A DNA stretch of 64,000 bases from a bacterium (GCA_035308905.1 DATGFS010000009.1:116795-180794), one strand, 5' to 3'; shown: positions 1-9,005, numbered from the stretch's first letter. The notes: a model not told the origin generated them from the letters alone. A program made the numbers and translations.

Positions 1-1050
1 CTCCGGGCGGGCGCTGCGGTGCTCGTAGCCGGATGCGCGGTGGCGGGGGACATCCTGGCCGTCGCGACGGTCATCGTCCCGGTCCTGGCGCTCGCGGCGC
101 TCGACGTATTTCGACGCGGCAGGCGGGGACGGGCTGCGGCCGGCGCCGCGTTCGCCATGCTCGCGCTCGGCCTTTCACGGTGTCTGCTCTGGCTGTTGAG
201 CGCGACACACGGCGAGCAGCTGCTTCAACCGGTCAACTGGATCTCGTTCGCGCCGTTCGAGAGCTTCTTCTCACGCAACCTGCCGCTCGCGCTGCAGGGC
301 CTGATCGGCTTCTACGGGGCGTATTGGTTTGGGCGCCCGGTTCTTGAGCTTGCGACGCTGTACGTGCTGGTTCATCTGGCCGCGCTGGTCTTTGTGCTTT
401 ACGCGGTGGGAAGGACGCTCCTAGCCGTGGGCACCGGGGCGAAGCTCGACTGGTTGACCGGCGTCCTGGCCCTCGGATTCGTCGCCAACCTCGGCGCCTA
501 CGCGTCGAGCACGTTGCCCGCCAGCCTCTACACGAGCCGGTACCTGCTCGCGGTGTTGCCGTACGGTGCCGTCGTCGCCGCCCGGGTGCTCGGTGAGATG
601 CTTCGGGACGCCGGCCTTCGGAAGCGGCTGATGGTCGGCGGCACGTTGGTGCTCCTGGCGGCCGCCTCGCTGTCGTCGTTTGCCGTATGGTTTGAGGATT
701 CGGTGTACGTGTCGCCCCGGACAAAGGTGGTCCGCTGGCTCGTCGATCACCACCTGCGTTACGGATACGCGCAGTACTCGGACGCGGCGGCGCTCACCGT
801 GGAATCCGGCGGACGGCTGACTGTGCGCCCTATTGGACAGTGGTCGGATCATCGGGTCGGGCCCATCCCGTACTCGGCGCGCCATTGGTACAGCGAACCG
901 ACGACGTTCGTGGTTTTCCACGACGAGGACGCGACGGGAGTCAGCGTTCTGGCGGCGGAGCGCACCTTTGGGCCCGATCATGGACTCGATACGATCGGAC
1001 CTTACCGGGTTGCCGCGTGGCGGCATGTTATCCAGGTTCCCGGACCGTAG
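1..1050 (+). CDS. Multi-pass membrane protein, C-terminal part, truncated by window edge
   Basis: The reading frame is open from the first base, so the true start lies upstream of the window. About 349 residues are visible. They form several hydrophobic segments followed by a soluble tail of about 110 residues. The whole visible part aligns with the C-terminal two thirds of the next gene (1196-2833), including the shared tail words VGPIPYSA, WYSEP and AAERTFG, so the two are a tandem duplication. The pattern of many membrane helices plus an extracytoplasmic tail resembles GT-C type membrane glycosyltransferases, but the N-terminal loop that would carry the acidic catalytic residue is outside the window. 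The function is therefore inferred from the paralogue and the polysaccharide context. Confidence 0.75.
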   Translation, partial: LRAGAAVLVAGCAVAGDILAVATVIVPVLALAALDVFRRGRRGRAAAGAAFAMLALGLSRCLLWLLSATHGEQLLQPVNWISFAPFESFFSRNLPLALQGLIGFYGAYWFGRPVLELATLYVLVHLAALVFVLYAVGRTLLAVGTGAKLDWLTGVLALGFVANLGAYASSTLPASLYTSRYLLAVLPYGAVVAARVLGEMLRDAGLRKRLMVGGTLVLLAAASLSSFAVWFEDSVYVSPRTKVVRWLVDHHLRYGYAQYSDAAALTVESGGRLTVRPIGQWSDHRVGPIPYSARHWYSEPTTFVVFHDEDATGVSVLAAERTFGPDHGLDTIGPYRVAAWRHVIQVPGP

Positions 1051-1195
1051 ACGCGGTCGGGTGAGACGCGTTTAATGACGTTGCGGGAGGGTTGCATTCA
1101 CCAAGTGCGGCACCTGTGGGAGCTCGCAGACATCGGCGGCGTCATGTAACCGGGACGCCGCGGTCGACGGCCGCGGAAGCACGTCGGGAGGATGG

Positions 1196-2833
1196 ATGGT
1201 TACTGCGATGCGTGCCCTTCGGGGCGTCGTATGGCGGTGGGCGGCGTCCGCCGTAGACACGAGGCTGTCGCGGTACGTCCTCGTTGCGATCGTTTTCCTC
1301 GCCCTTTGCGCCTTTTACAGGGCCGCGGCAGACAGGGAAGGGCTCGTCAACGCGGACAGCGTCAGTTTTGTCGTAGAAGCGCAAGACTTGCTTCGGGGAA
1401 ACTGGAACCTGCATGGTTGGACGATCGTTAATTCCGCATGGTGGCCGGTTCAGCCGGTCGTGTATGCGGGGACCCTGCTCGCACGAGGTCCGGTCGCAGC
1501 AACGCCATACGTAGCAGGGCTCGCGTGGGCGACGATGGTCGCCTGCGGCGTCTGGGCCGCGGCGCGACCTTTGCGGGGCATCGACGGCCTCATCGCGGGA
1601 GCCGTCGCCTTTCTCTTCGTCGGACTTCCCGCGGTCGACACCGCCGTATCCGCGGTGCCGTACATCACCGGTTCGCCCTTCGAAGCCCTGACGACCGCCG
1701 GTGGCCTGCTGTCGCTCGCGCTCTTTTGGAAAGCCGGCTCCACGGGGCCTGGAGATGGGGCGCCCGGTCGTCTTCGAACGGGCCTCTTCGCAGCGGCGGC
1801 GGTTGTCATCGCCGGATCCATTGTTACGAGCGACGCGCTGGCTCTGGCGACGGTGATCGTTCCGGTTTTGGTGCTCGCCGTTCTCGCCGTGTTTCGGGAT
1901 CGTTGGGACAAACGCATCCTCGCCGGCGCCGCGTTCGGAATCGTCGCGTTCATGCTGTCGCGGTTTCTGCTTTGGCTTCTGCACACAACGGGCGGGGAGA
2001 CGGTGCTTCAGCCGGTCAACTGGGTAACCTTCGCGCCGTTCGATCAGTTCTTCTCACAAAACCTGCGCCTCGCTCTTCAGGGCCTCGTGGGGTTCTTCGG
2101 CGCCTATTGGTTTGGCCGCCCGGTCCTCGACTTGGCGACGCTCTATGTACTCGTGCATCTCGCGGCGCTGCTCTTCGTTCTCTGGGCGGTCGGGCGTTCC
2201 GTGGCGGCCGCATGGCGGGGACGGAAGCAGGATTGGCTTCTGGGTGTGCTTGCTTTGGGATTCGTGTCGAACCTCGGCGCCTACGTGGCAAGCATTTTGC
2301 CGGCCGGTCTCGAAACCAGCCGGTACCTGCTGGCTCTGTTGCCCTACGGCGGCGCGGTCGCGGGCAGGGCGTTCGGCGAGATGTATCGCGATGCCGGCAG
2401 GTGGGGGAAGGTCGTCCTCTGCGGGGTTGTGACCGTCTTCACGGTCGCCTCGGTATCCTCATTTTCCGTCTGGCTTCGATACGCGCCGTATGTCTCGCCC
2501 CGAACCCAGCTTATAAAGTGGCTCGTCGACCACGACCTTCGTTACGGATATGCGCAATATTCGGACGCCGCCGTCCTGACCGTCGAATCCGAGGGCCGGC
2601 TGCTCGTGCGGCCCCTCGGGACCTGGGCGGTGGACCGGGTCGGCCCCATCCCGTACTCCGCGAGCCAGTGGTATTCGGAGCCGATGAGATTCGTCGTTTT
2701 CGACGATCAGAAGGGCACAGGAGTCAGCGTCCCCGCCGCAGAGCGCACCTTTGGCGGGGGATACACTCTCACCCAGGTTGGACCGTATCAGGTCGCGGTG
2801 TGGCCGCAGCCCTTCCACGTGCCCGCGCGGTAA
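1196..2833 (+). CDS. Multi-pass membrane protein, possible GT-C glycosyltransferase
   Basis: The product has 545 residues. An N-terminal hydrophobic helix (about 26-42) is followed by a loop with NADS at 52-55, then about ten further hydrophobic stretches and a soluble C-terminal domain from about residue 425. An acidic residue in the first extracytoplasmic loop is typical of GT-C enzymes that use polyprenyl-phosphate sugars, so sugar transfer outside the membrane is plausible but not shown. It is a tandem paralogue of the truncated gene before it. An ATG at 1192 is out of frame. The chosen ATG at 1196 has GGGAGG at 1187-1192, which is very close for a ribosome binding site, so a slightly later start such as ATG 1208 is possible. 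Confidence 0.7.
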   Translation: MVTAMRALRGVVWRWAASAVDTRLSRYVLVAIVFLALCAFYRAAADREGLVNADSVSFVVEAQDLLRGNWNLHGWTIVNSAWWPVQPVVYAGTLLARGPVAATPYVAGLAWATMVACGVWAAARPLRGIDGLIAGAVAFLFVGLPAVDTAVSAVPYITGSPFEALTTAGGLLSLALFWKAGSTGPGDGAPGRLRTGLFAAAAVVIAGSIVTSDALALATVIVPVLVLAVLAVFRDRWDKRILAGAAFGIVAFMLSRFLLWLLHTTGGETVLQPVNWVTFAPFDQFFSQNLRLALQGLVGFFGAYWFGRPVLDLATLYVLVHLAALLFVLWAVGRSVAAAWRGRKQDWLLGVLALGFVSNLGAYVASILPAGLETSRYLLALLPYGGAVAGRAFGEMYRDAGRWGKVVLCGVVTVFTVASVSSFSVWLRYAPYVSPRTQLIKWLVDHDLRYGYAQYSDAAVLTVESEGRLLVRPLGTWAVDRVGPIPYSASQWYSEPMRFVVFDDQKGTGVSVPAAERTFGGGYTLTQVGPYQVAVWPQPFHVPAR

Positions 2834-2857
2834 GATCACGCGACCGGAGGGCTCCGA

Positions 2858-3799
2858 TCAGACGTTTTGGAAGGGGCCCCGCGGCAGCATGCGGTACCCT
2901 TTGAGGAGCTCCTCGATGCCGTCGTCGAGGGAGCGGCGCGCCTCGAACCCGGAGTCTCGTAGGCGCGCATTGGACACGATGTAATCGCGGCGATCGACGT
3001 CGCTGCGGAACGACGAGAATTGGATGACCAAATCCGGGACGTGCTCCTTCACCTTAAGCGCCAGGTCCTCTTTCGACATGTTGGCCGCGTCGAGGCCGAA
3101 GTTGTAGCATCGGCCCGCCAGGCGCTCGCCGTGCTCGAGGCAGTAGACGAAGCAGTCGGCGACGTCCCGGATGTGCACGTAGTTGCGCCGGAAGTCCTTC
3201 TCGAAGATGACGATGTAGCCGTCCGTGACGGCCGCGTAGACGAAGTGGTTGACGAGGAGGTCGAGCCGCATGCGGGGCGACGTGCCGAACACCGTGGCCA
3301 GCCGGAGAGTGACCGCGTTTGGCGTGGCCAGCAGCTCGGCTTCCGCCTGTGCTTTCGTCCGTCCGTACAGCGAGATCGGCTCAAGCGGTGTGTCCTCCGT
3401 GCAGACCGCCGACCCCGCCCGCGTGCCATATCCGCTGTTCGTGTTCGGGAACACGACGAGCTGGCGGGGGCTGCGGAGGCGGTTCAGCAGGCGCACCGCC
3501 TCCACGTTCACGGACTCGGCGAGGCGCGGATCCCGGTCGCACGCCGGCGCCCCGACGATCGCAGCCAGCGGGACCAGGGCGTCGGCTTTGGCGATCAGCG
3601 GCCGGATCACCGTCTCGTCCCGGACGTCGCCCCGGACGAACGCGAACGACGGGTTCGCGCAGAGGTGCAGCAGCGGGTGCTGGCGGTACATCAAGTTGTC
3701 GACCGCGGTGACCTGCCAGCCGGCGTCGAGCAGATGCTCGCACAGCACCGAGCCGAGATAGCCGGCTCCGCCGGTGACCAGGACCGATCGGCGGCTCAC
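2858..3799 (-). CDS. NAD-dependent nucleotide-sugar epimerase/dehydratase (extended SDR)
   Basis: The protein has 313 residues from a GTG start, chosen because the Rossmann motif TGGAGYLG then lies at residues 9-16, the normal place for extended SDR enzymes. The frame stays open far upstream, but that sequence is Pro/Arg-rich and does not resemble the family. The catalytic pair Tyr145-x3-Lys149 (YGRTK) is present, as is a substrate-side strand with TNSGYG at 120-125. It probably epimerises, dehydrates or reduces an NDP-sugar in the cytoplasm; the exact substrate cannot be told. It is divergent from the GT2 gene at 3935, with a 135-base gap that should hold promoters for both. It converges on the preceding gene with 24 bases between the stops. 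Confidence 0.85.
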   Translation of the reverse strand: MSRRSVLVTGGAGYLGSVLCEHLLDAGWQVTAVDNLMYRQHPLLHLCANPSFAFVRGDVRDETVIRPLIAKADALVPLAAIVGAPACDRDPRLAESVNVEAVRLLNRLRSPRQLVVFPNTNSGYGTRAGSAVCTEDTPLEPISLYGRTKAQAEAELLATPNAVTLRLATVFGTSPRMRLDLLVNHFVYAAVTDGYIVIFEKDFRRNYVHIRDVADCFVYCLEHGERLAGRCYNFGLDAANMSKEDLALKVKEHVPDLVIQFSSFRSDVDRRDYIVSNARLRDSGFEARRSLDDGIEELLKGYRMLPRGPFQNV

Positions 3800-3934
3800 G
3801 CGCAGTCGGCCGGTCGGCGGCGCGGGTTCACAGGACCCCCGGGCCGGGCATCGCGAAGAAACGAATGTGCACAGGATCTTGCCGCGGGCTGACGCCGCCG
3901 GGTGCCGCAGACATCGGTCCAGCATTCGGTGGTC

Positions 3935-4636
3935 ATGCGAGTAACCCTCCTGGTTCCTACGCTGAACGAGATCGAGGGCGTGCGGGCGATCATGCCCCGC
4001 ATCCGCCGCGAGTGGTGCGACCAGGTGCTGATCGTCGACGGCGGTTCGACCGACGGCACCGTCGAATATCTTACGGCGCAGGGGTATCAGGTTGTCACTC
4101 AGCGCCGGCGGGGGCTGCGCTTCGCGTTCCTCGACGCCTGGCCCCACGTCACCGGCGACGCGGTCATCACATTCAGCCCCGACGGGAACTCGGTCCCTGA
4201 GGCGATTCCGCCGCTCGTCGCCAAATTGCGCGAAGGATATGATATGGTAATCGTGTCACGCTATACAGGGGGCGCTAAGAGCGAGGACGACGACTTCGTC
4301 TCGGGCCTCGCCAACCTCGTGTTTACGTTCACGATCAACCTGCTCTTTCGGGCGAAATACACTGATTCTATGGTGATGTTTCGCGGCTACCGGCGGGCGT
4401 TGATCGAGGAACTGGATCTTGACAAGGAGTGGTCCTACCGGCCTGAAGAAACCCTCCTGCGGACCACCGTGGGATGGGAGCCGCTCCTCAGCATTCGGGC
4501 GGCGAAGCGGCGGCTCCGGGTCGCGGAAATTCCCGGAGACGAACCCTGCCGGATCGGCGGGCGCAAGCAGCTGCACGTGAAATGGGGGTTTGCATACATT
4601 CTGGAGATCGGACGCGAGCTGGTGTCATGGCGGTAG
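3935..4636 (+). CDS. Family 2 glycosyltransferase, DPM1-like
   Basis: The product has 233 residues with a GT-A nucleotide-sugar fold. PTLNE lies at 8-12, the DGGSTDG nucleotide-binding loop at 35-41, and an SPDGN at 81-85 sits where the metal-binding DxD-like motif is expected. There is no long hydrophobic tail, so it is a cytoplasmic or peripheral enzyme like bacterial polyprenyl-phosphate mannose or glucose synthases. The ATG at 3935 is preferred over the in-frame GTG at 3902 because the family begins directly with the first beta strand. The same SPDGN-type domain is the N-terminal half of the fused protein at 41122-42981, so the window holds two members of this subfamily. It overlaps the next gene by 10 bases. 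Confidence 0.85.
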   Translation: MRVTLLVPTLNEIEGVRAIMPRIRREWCDQVLIVDGGSTDGTVEYLTAQGYQVVTQRRRGLRFAFLDAWPHVTGDAVITFSPDGNSVPEAIPPLVAKLREGYDMVIVSRYTGGAKSEDDDFVSGLANLVFTFTINLLFRAKYTDSMVMFRGYRRALIEELDLDKEWSYRPEETLLRTTVGWEPLLSIRAAKRRLRVAEIPGDEPCRIGGRKQLHVKWGFAYILEIGRELVSWR

Positions 4637-5631
4637 CGCGCGGCGCGTCGGCGGATGCCGGGCTGACCTCGCGGTTCTACCGGATGCTCTTTCGGATCCG
4701 GCGCGTCGAGGAAGAGATCGCGCGGGTCTATCCCACGGACAAGATCAAGAGTCCTATCCACCTGTCGATCGGGCAGGAGGCGGTCTCAGTCGGCGTCTGC
4801 GCGGCCCTGCGGAAGACGGACGTGGTCTTCGCCACCCTCCGGGGGCACGCCGCGTATCTCGCCAAGGGCGGCGACTTGAAGAAGATGATCGCCGAATTGT
4901 ACGGCAAGGCGACTGGCTGCGCGAAGGGCAAGGGCGGCTCGATGCACCTGATCGACGCCGCGGCCGGCATTATGAGCACGGGCGCGATCATCGGCACGAT
5001 CGAGCCGCAGGCCGTGGGCTACGCGTGGGCGCTGAAGCTCCAGGGAAAGGACGACGTCGCCGTCAGCTTCTCGGGAGACGGCGCGTGGGAGGAAGGCTCC
5101 GTCTTCGAGAGCCTGAATTTCGCCGCGCTCAAGCACGTGCCGGTGCTCTACATCTGCGAAAACAACAACCTCGCGATCCACAGCCGCCTCGGCGCGCGGC
5201 AGCCGGTGTCGAACGTCTACGAGCGCGCGCGCGCCTACGGCGTCCCCGCCGAACGGATCGAGGACATGGACGTGTTCAAAATCTACGAGTGGACGCGCGC
5301 CGCGGTGGCCGATCTGCGCGCCGGCCGGCCGGGGCCGCGCTTCCTGGAGTGCCTGACGTACCGCTGGCGCGAACACGTCGGCCCGAACGAAGATTTCGAC
5401 ATCGGCTACCGGTCGCGGAGCGAGGCGGAGCCGTGGTTCGCGAGCGACCAGGTCGCTCGCCTCGCCGGGATGGTGCCGCCGGCGGAGCGCGAGGCAATCG
5501 AAGAGGACGTGCTCGGCGAAATTCGCGAGGCCTTCGAGTTCGCGGAACGGAGTCCGTTCCCCGAGGCCGAAGAACTCTACACCGACGTGTTTACGGACGG
5601 GCGACATGGAGCGGCTGCTCACCTACGCTGA
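4627..5631 (+). CDS. Thiamine-diphosphate-dependent dehydrogenase E1 alpha subunit homologue
   Basis: The product has 334 residues. ThDP binding is shown by GDG at 150-152 and NNN at 179-181, the standard GDG-x(about 27)-NN motif. GKGGSMH at 102-108 is typical of pyruvate, branched-chain and acetoin E1 alpha chains. The ATG at 4627 places the family N-terminus correctly and overlaps the GT2 stop. Together with the next gene it forms a complete E1 alpha2/beta2 type enzyme that would decarboxylate a 2-oxo acid or transfer a two-carbon unit. There is no E2 lipoyl acyltransferase or E3 in the window, so it is unlikely to be a normal oxo-acid dehydrogenase complex. A role in building an unusual sugar or acyl substituent is inference. 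Confidence 0.88.
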   Translation: MAVARGASADAGLTSRFYRMLFRIRRVEEEIARVYPTDKIKSPIHLSIGQEAVSVGVCAALRKTDVVFATLRGHAAYLAKGGDLKKMIAELYGKATGCAKGKGGSMHLIDAAAGIMSTGAIIGTIEPQAVGYAWALKLQGKDDVAVSFSGDGAWEEGSVFESLNFAALKHVPVLYICENNNLAIHSRLGARQPVSNVYERARAYGVPAERIEDMDVFKIYEWTRAAVADLRAGRPGPRFLECLTYRWREHVGPNEDFDIGYRSRSEAEPWFASDQVARLAGMVPPAEREAIEEDVLGEIREAFEFAERSPFPEAEELYTDVFTDGRHGAAAHLR

Positions 5632-6652
5632 AGCGATTCGCGAAGCCACGTGGCTCGAGATGGAGCGGGATCCCTCCGTCCTCCTGTTCGGTCTCGGCGT
5701 CGACGACCATAAAGCGATCTTCGGGACGACGAAGGGCCTGCTCGAGCGCTTCGGTCCCGACCGGGTGTCCGACACGCCGCTGTCGGAGGAGGCGCTGACC
5801 GGCGTCGCCGTCGGCGCGGCGCTGGCCGGGATGCGCCCCATCCACGTCCACGCCAGATTCGACTACCTGCTCGTCGCGATGAACGCCCTGGTCAACGTCG
5901 CGGCCAAGACCCGCTACATGTCCGCCGGCGCGCTGCGGGTGCCGATCGTGGTGCGGGCGACGATCGGCCGCAGCTGGGGGCAGGGGCCGACGCACTCGCA
6001 GGGCCTCCACGGCCTGTTCATGCACGTGCCCGGCCTGAAGGTCGCCGCGCCGAGCTCGCCGCACGACGCGAAGGGGCTGCTCATCGAGAGCATCCGCGAC
6101 GACAATCCGGTGATCTTCGTCGAGCACCGGATGCTGCATTCGCAGAAAGGCCCCGTGCCGGAGGGCGACTACTCCGTGCCGTTCGGAAAGGCGCGCGTGA
6201 TGGTCCGCGGTTCCGACGTGACGCTGGTCGGCATCTCGTACATGGCGCTCGAGTGCCTGCGGGCGCAGAAGACGCTGGAATCGGCCGGCATCAGCGCCGA
6301 GGTGATCGACCCGGTGTCGCTCGCGCCGCTCGACATAGACACGATCGTGGAGTCGGTCGGGAAGACGGGGCGGCTCATCGTAGTGGACACCGCGTGGACG
6401 GCCTGCGGCGCCACCGCCGAGATCCTCGCGCAGGTGGCCGAGCGGCTCGCGGGGACGCGGCCCGTGCAGGTCCAGCGCATGGGGTACGCGCCGGTCAGCT
6501 GCCCGACGACCCAGAACCTGCAAAACCTCTTCTATCCGACGCCGCACCAGATCGCGGCGCAGGCCTATCGCTTGGTGCGCGGCGGACAGGACGCGTGGAC
6601 GCCGCCGGCCGTTGAGGCGCCGGAGATCGCGGCGTTCCGGGGGCCGTTCTGA
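5606..6652 (+). CDS. Thiamine-diphosphate-dependent dehydrogenase E1 beta subunit homologue (transketolase-like)
   Basis: The product has 348 residues with the transketolase pyrimidine-binding domain in the first half and the transketolase C-terminal domain from about residue 200. DTPLSEEALTGVAVGAA near the start carries the conserved glutamate region that activates ThDP in E1 beta chains. The gene starts 26 bases inside the alpha-subunit gene, which is the usual sign of tight stoichiometry between the partners. Family members are normally 325-340 residues, so the protein is complete. It ends in TGATG, shared with the radical SAM gene, so alpha, beta and radical SAM are very likely co-translated. 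The substrate is unknown; see the alpha subunit for the missing E2/E3. Confidence 0.88.
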   Translation: MERLLTYAEAIREATWLEMERDPSVLLFGLGVDDHKAIFGTTKGLLERFGPDRVSDTPLSEEALTGVAVGAALAGMRPIHVHARFDYLLVAMNALVNVAAKTRYMSAGALRVPIVVRATIGRSWGQGPTHSQGLHGLFMHVPGLKVAAPSSPHDAKGLLIESIRDDNPVIFVEHRMLHSQKGPVPEGDYSVPFGKARVMVRGSDVTLVGISYMALECLRAQKTLESAGISAEVIDPVSLAPLDIDTIVESVGKTGRLIVVDTAWTACGATAEILAQVAERLAGTRPVQVQRMGYAPVSCPTTQNLQNLFYPTPHQIAAQAYRLVRGGQDAWTPPAVEAPEIAAFRGPF

Positions 6653-8172
6653 TGCCGGCGCACAAGCGGGGACAGGTGGATCTTGTGCTGGTCAACCCCG
6701 GCGACCGCCGACAGATCTATCAGGCGCTCGGCGAGAACCTGAGCGCGGTCGAGCCGCCGGTGTGGGTTGGGCTGATGGCCACGTTCGCCCGGCGGCGCGG
6801 GTTTTCGGTCGAGGTCATCGACAGCCACGCCGAGGAGCTGGGGGCGGAGGCGACCGCGCAGCGCGTGGCGGAGATGGCGCCGCGGCTCGTGGCGGTCGTG
6901 GTCTACGGGCACCAGCCGTCCGCGTCGACCCAGAACATGACGGCCGCGGGCGCGGTCTGCCGGGCGGTGAAGGACCTCGCGCCGGACCTCAAGGTCCTTC
7001 TGGTGGGCGGGCACGTGGCGGCGCTGCCGGAGCGCACCCTGCGCGAGGAGCGCTGCGACTTCGTCTGCGGCGGCGAAGGGCCGCACACGCTCGTCGATCT
7101 TCTGGAGGCGCTGGCGCACGGCCACCCGGACCTGTCCAAGGTGCGGGGCCTGTGGTACTGGGACGGCGGCGCGCCCCGCGCGACGCCGCCGGCGCCGCTC
7201 GTGACGAACGTCGACGAGGAGATGCCCGGCCTCGCCTGGGACCTGCTGCCGATGACGGCGTACCGCGCCCACAACTGGCACTGCTTCGGGCATCTCGAGC
7301 GGCAGCCGTACGCGGCGATCTACACCACGCTCGGCTGTCCCTACCACTGCAGCTTCTGCTGCATTCAGGCGCCGTTTAAGAGCGGCGAGCAGGTACTCGG
7401 GTACAAGGAGGCGGTGAACAGCTACCGCTTCTGGGACCCCAAGGCGACGGTCGCGCAGATCGACACGCTGGTCAACACCTACGGCGTGCGGAACATCAAG
7501 TTCGCGGACGAGATGTTCGTGCTCAACGTGCGGCACGTTCACGGCATCTGCGACCTCTTGATCGAGCGCAACTACGGTCTGAACATCTGGGCCTACGCCC
7601 GCGTGGACACGGTGCGCGGCGAGGGCACCGTGGAGAAATTGAAGCGGGCCGGCTTCAACTGGCTGGTGCTCGGGATCGAGGCGGCGAGCGAGCGCGTCCG
7701 CACGGACGTCGACAAGGCGTTTCCGCAGCAGGAGATCTTCGCGACGGTCGAGCGGCTGCGCGCCGGCGGCATCAACGTCCTCGGCAACTACATCTTCGGT
7801 CTGCCGGAGGACGACGTGGCCTCGATGCAGGAGACCCTCGACCTCGCCCAGTCGCTGAACTGCGAGTTCGCCAACTTCTACTCCGCGATGGCCTATCCGG
7901 GGTCGAGGCTGTACGAGATCGCCGTCCAGAACGGCTGGCCGCTTCCGCCGGCGTGGTCCGGCTACTCGCAGCACGCCGAGAACACGCTGCCGCTGCCGAC
8001 GAAGTATCTCTCGGGGGCCGAAGTCCTGCGTTTCCGGGACCATGCCTTTCAGGTCTACTTCAGCGACGGCCGGTACCTCGCGATGGTGGAGCAAAAGTTC
8101 GGCCGCCCGACCGCGGAGCACGTCCGCGCGATGGCGTCCCGGAGGCTGACGCGCAGCGCGCTGCGGGCCTGA
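6652..8172 (+). CDS. Radical SAM protein with N-terminal cobalamin-binding-type domain
   Basis: The product has 506 residues. Residues 1 to about 160 form the Rossmann-like B12-binding-type domain found in many radical SAM proteins, with GGEGPHTL near its end. The radical SAM core carries the cluster motif Cys229-x3-Cys233-x2-Cys236 (CPYHCSFC), which ligates a 4Fe-4S cluster for S-adenosylmethionine cleavage. The classical DxHxxG cobalamin motif is not obvious, so cobalamin use is uncertain. Family members methylate unactivated carbons or rearrange substrates in lipid, antibiotic and sugar pathways. Its ATG overlaps the TGA of the E1 beta gene, which suggests a shared pathway with the E1 pair. 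The substrate cannot be read from sequence. Confidence 0.87.
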   Translation: MPAHKRGQVDLVLVNPGDRRQIYQALGENLSAVEPPVWVGLMATFARRRGFSVEVIDSHAEELGAEATAQRVAEMAPRLVAVVVYGHQPSASTQNMTAAGAVCRAVKDLAPDLKVLLVGGHVAALPERTLREERCDFVCGGEGPHTLVDLLEALAHGHPDLSKVRGLWYWDGGAPRATPPAPLVTNVDEEMPGLAWDLLPMTAYRAHNWHCFGHLERQPYAAIYTTLGCPYHCSFCCIQAPFKSGEQVLGYKEAVNSYRFWDPKATVAQIDTLVNTYGVRNIKFADEMFVLNVRHVHGICDLLIERNYGLNIWAYARVDTVRGEGTVEKLKRAGFNWLVLGIEAASERVRTDVDKAFPQQEIFATVERLRAGGINVLGNYIFGLPEDDVASMQETLDLAQSLNCEFANFYSAMAYPGSRLYEIAVQNGWPLPPAWSGYSQHAENTLPLPTKYLSGAEVLRFRDHAFQVYFSDGRYLAMVEQKFGRPTAEHVRAMASRRLTRSALRA

Positions 8173-8198
8173 CGGCGAACGCCCCGGCGTGTTATAGT
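8169..8198 (+). promoter_or_regulatory. Probable promoter of the 8250 gene
   Basis: An extended -10 element TGTTATAGT (TG at 8190-8191, TATAGT at 8193-8198) is preceded after 18 bases by CTGACG at 8169-8174, which matches four of six bases of the -35 consensus. Transcription would start near 8205. That gives an untranslated leader of about 45 bases with a GGGAGG ribosome binding site before ATG 8250. It lies in the first real gap after the radical SAM gene, so it probably begins a new transcription unit. Confidence 0.5.
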
Positions 8199-8249
8199 AA
8201 GCACGCGGCGCCGGGGCGGTGGTCGGCCGATGGGCCGCGGGAGGGTTTG

Positions 8250-9005
8250 ATGGCTCGTCCGGTCCGCTTTCTCGCACTCCTCGCCGTTGCCGCCTGCGTC
8301 GGCGGTCTGCTCGTGCCGGCCGGGGCGCAAACGCAGCAGACGCAGCAGACGACGTCCACCGCGGAGCTCCGGACGCTGTTCGCGCACCTCCTCGGCGATC
8401 CGCCGGTGATCCACATGGAAGCGGTGCCCGATATCTACGACGGCGGCTACGCGCGCGTCAGCGTCTACGGCCGCCACGTCTTCATCAAGGGCATGCTCAT
8501 CGACGAGCTGTGGATCCGACTCGTCGGCGTGTCCTTCGATCCGGCGGAGCTGCGGCGGGGGAATCTCAAGGTCACGGACATCCGCGACAACGCGATCTAC
8601 GGGAAGCTGTCGCTCGCGGCCGTCCAGGACTTCCTGAACCGGCAGGCGGCGGTGAGGGACGTGCAGCTCGGCGTCAACGCCGAGGCGATCACGGGCGCTG
8701 CCACGGTCGTCTACAACGGGATTCCCACGCGCGTCCGGATGCAGGGGGTCTTCCAGGTGTACGGCGATCCCGAGGTGTTCTTTCACATCCAGGCGCTCTC
8801 AGTGAACTCCATCCCCGTGCCGTACATCCTCGCGGCGAATCTCGAGCGGCAGATCAACCCGGTCGTCGACTTCCGGACGTGGCCGGTGCAGTTCAAGATC
8901 CGCACGTTCAAGCAGACGCCGGAGGGCTTCGTGCTCAGCAGTCAGCGCGACTTCGCGCAGCCCTGCAACGCCTGCGGGGGACCGCCTCTCCAACTCGCCC
9001 CGTGA
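8250..9005 (+). CDS. Exported DUF2993/LmeA-like protein
   Basis: The product has 251 residues. The ATG at 8250 follows GGGAGG at 8239-8244 and gives a classic signal peptide (residues 1 to about 26, ending near AGAQ). The mature part alternates short beta-strand segments: repeated patterns of the form VxVxGxxVFIKG, FNRQAAVRDVQLG and GVFQVYGDPEVFFHI. This resembles DUF2993 proteins such as mycobacterial LmeA, which bind phospholipid and affect envelope glycolipids; the assignment is by overall pattern and is moderate. No catalytic motif is evident. A small CNAC motif lies near the C-terminus. The stop overlaps the GTG of the next gene. Confidence 0.6.
   Translation: MARPVRFLALLAVAACVGGLLVPAGAQTQQTQQTTSTAELRTLFAHLLGDPPVIHMEAVPDIYDGGYARVSVYGRHVFIKGMLIDELWIRLVGVSFDPAELRRGNLKVTDIRDNAIYGKLSLAAVQDFLNRQAAVRDVQLGVNAEAITGAATVVYNGIPTRVRMQGVFQVYGDPEVFFHIQALSVNSIPVPYILAANLERQINPVVDFRTWPVQFKIRTFKQTPEGFVLSSQRDFAQPCNACGGPPLQLAP

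Noticed and set aside
2834..2857. Hairpin CGGAG-GG-CTCCG between convergent stops as a terminator
   Set aside because: The stem is five pairs with a two-base loop and no T tract, too weak to call.
3800..4147. Upstream extension of the epimerase frame
   Set aside because: The extra 116 residues overlap the divergent GT2 gene and do not resemble the SDR family; the GTG at 3799 places the Rossmann motif correctly.
6565..8277. Open frame of 570 codons on the minus strand
   Set aside because: It is a shadow of the radical SAM gene, which has its Cys-x3-Cys-x2-Cys motif on the plus strand.
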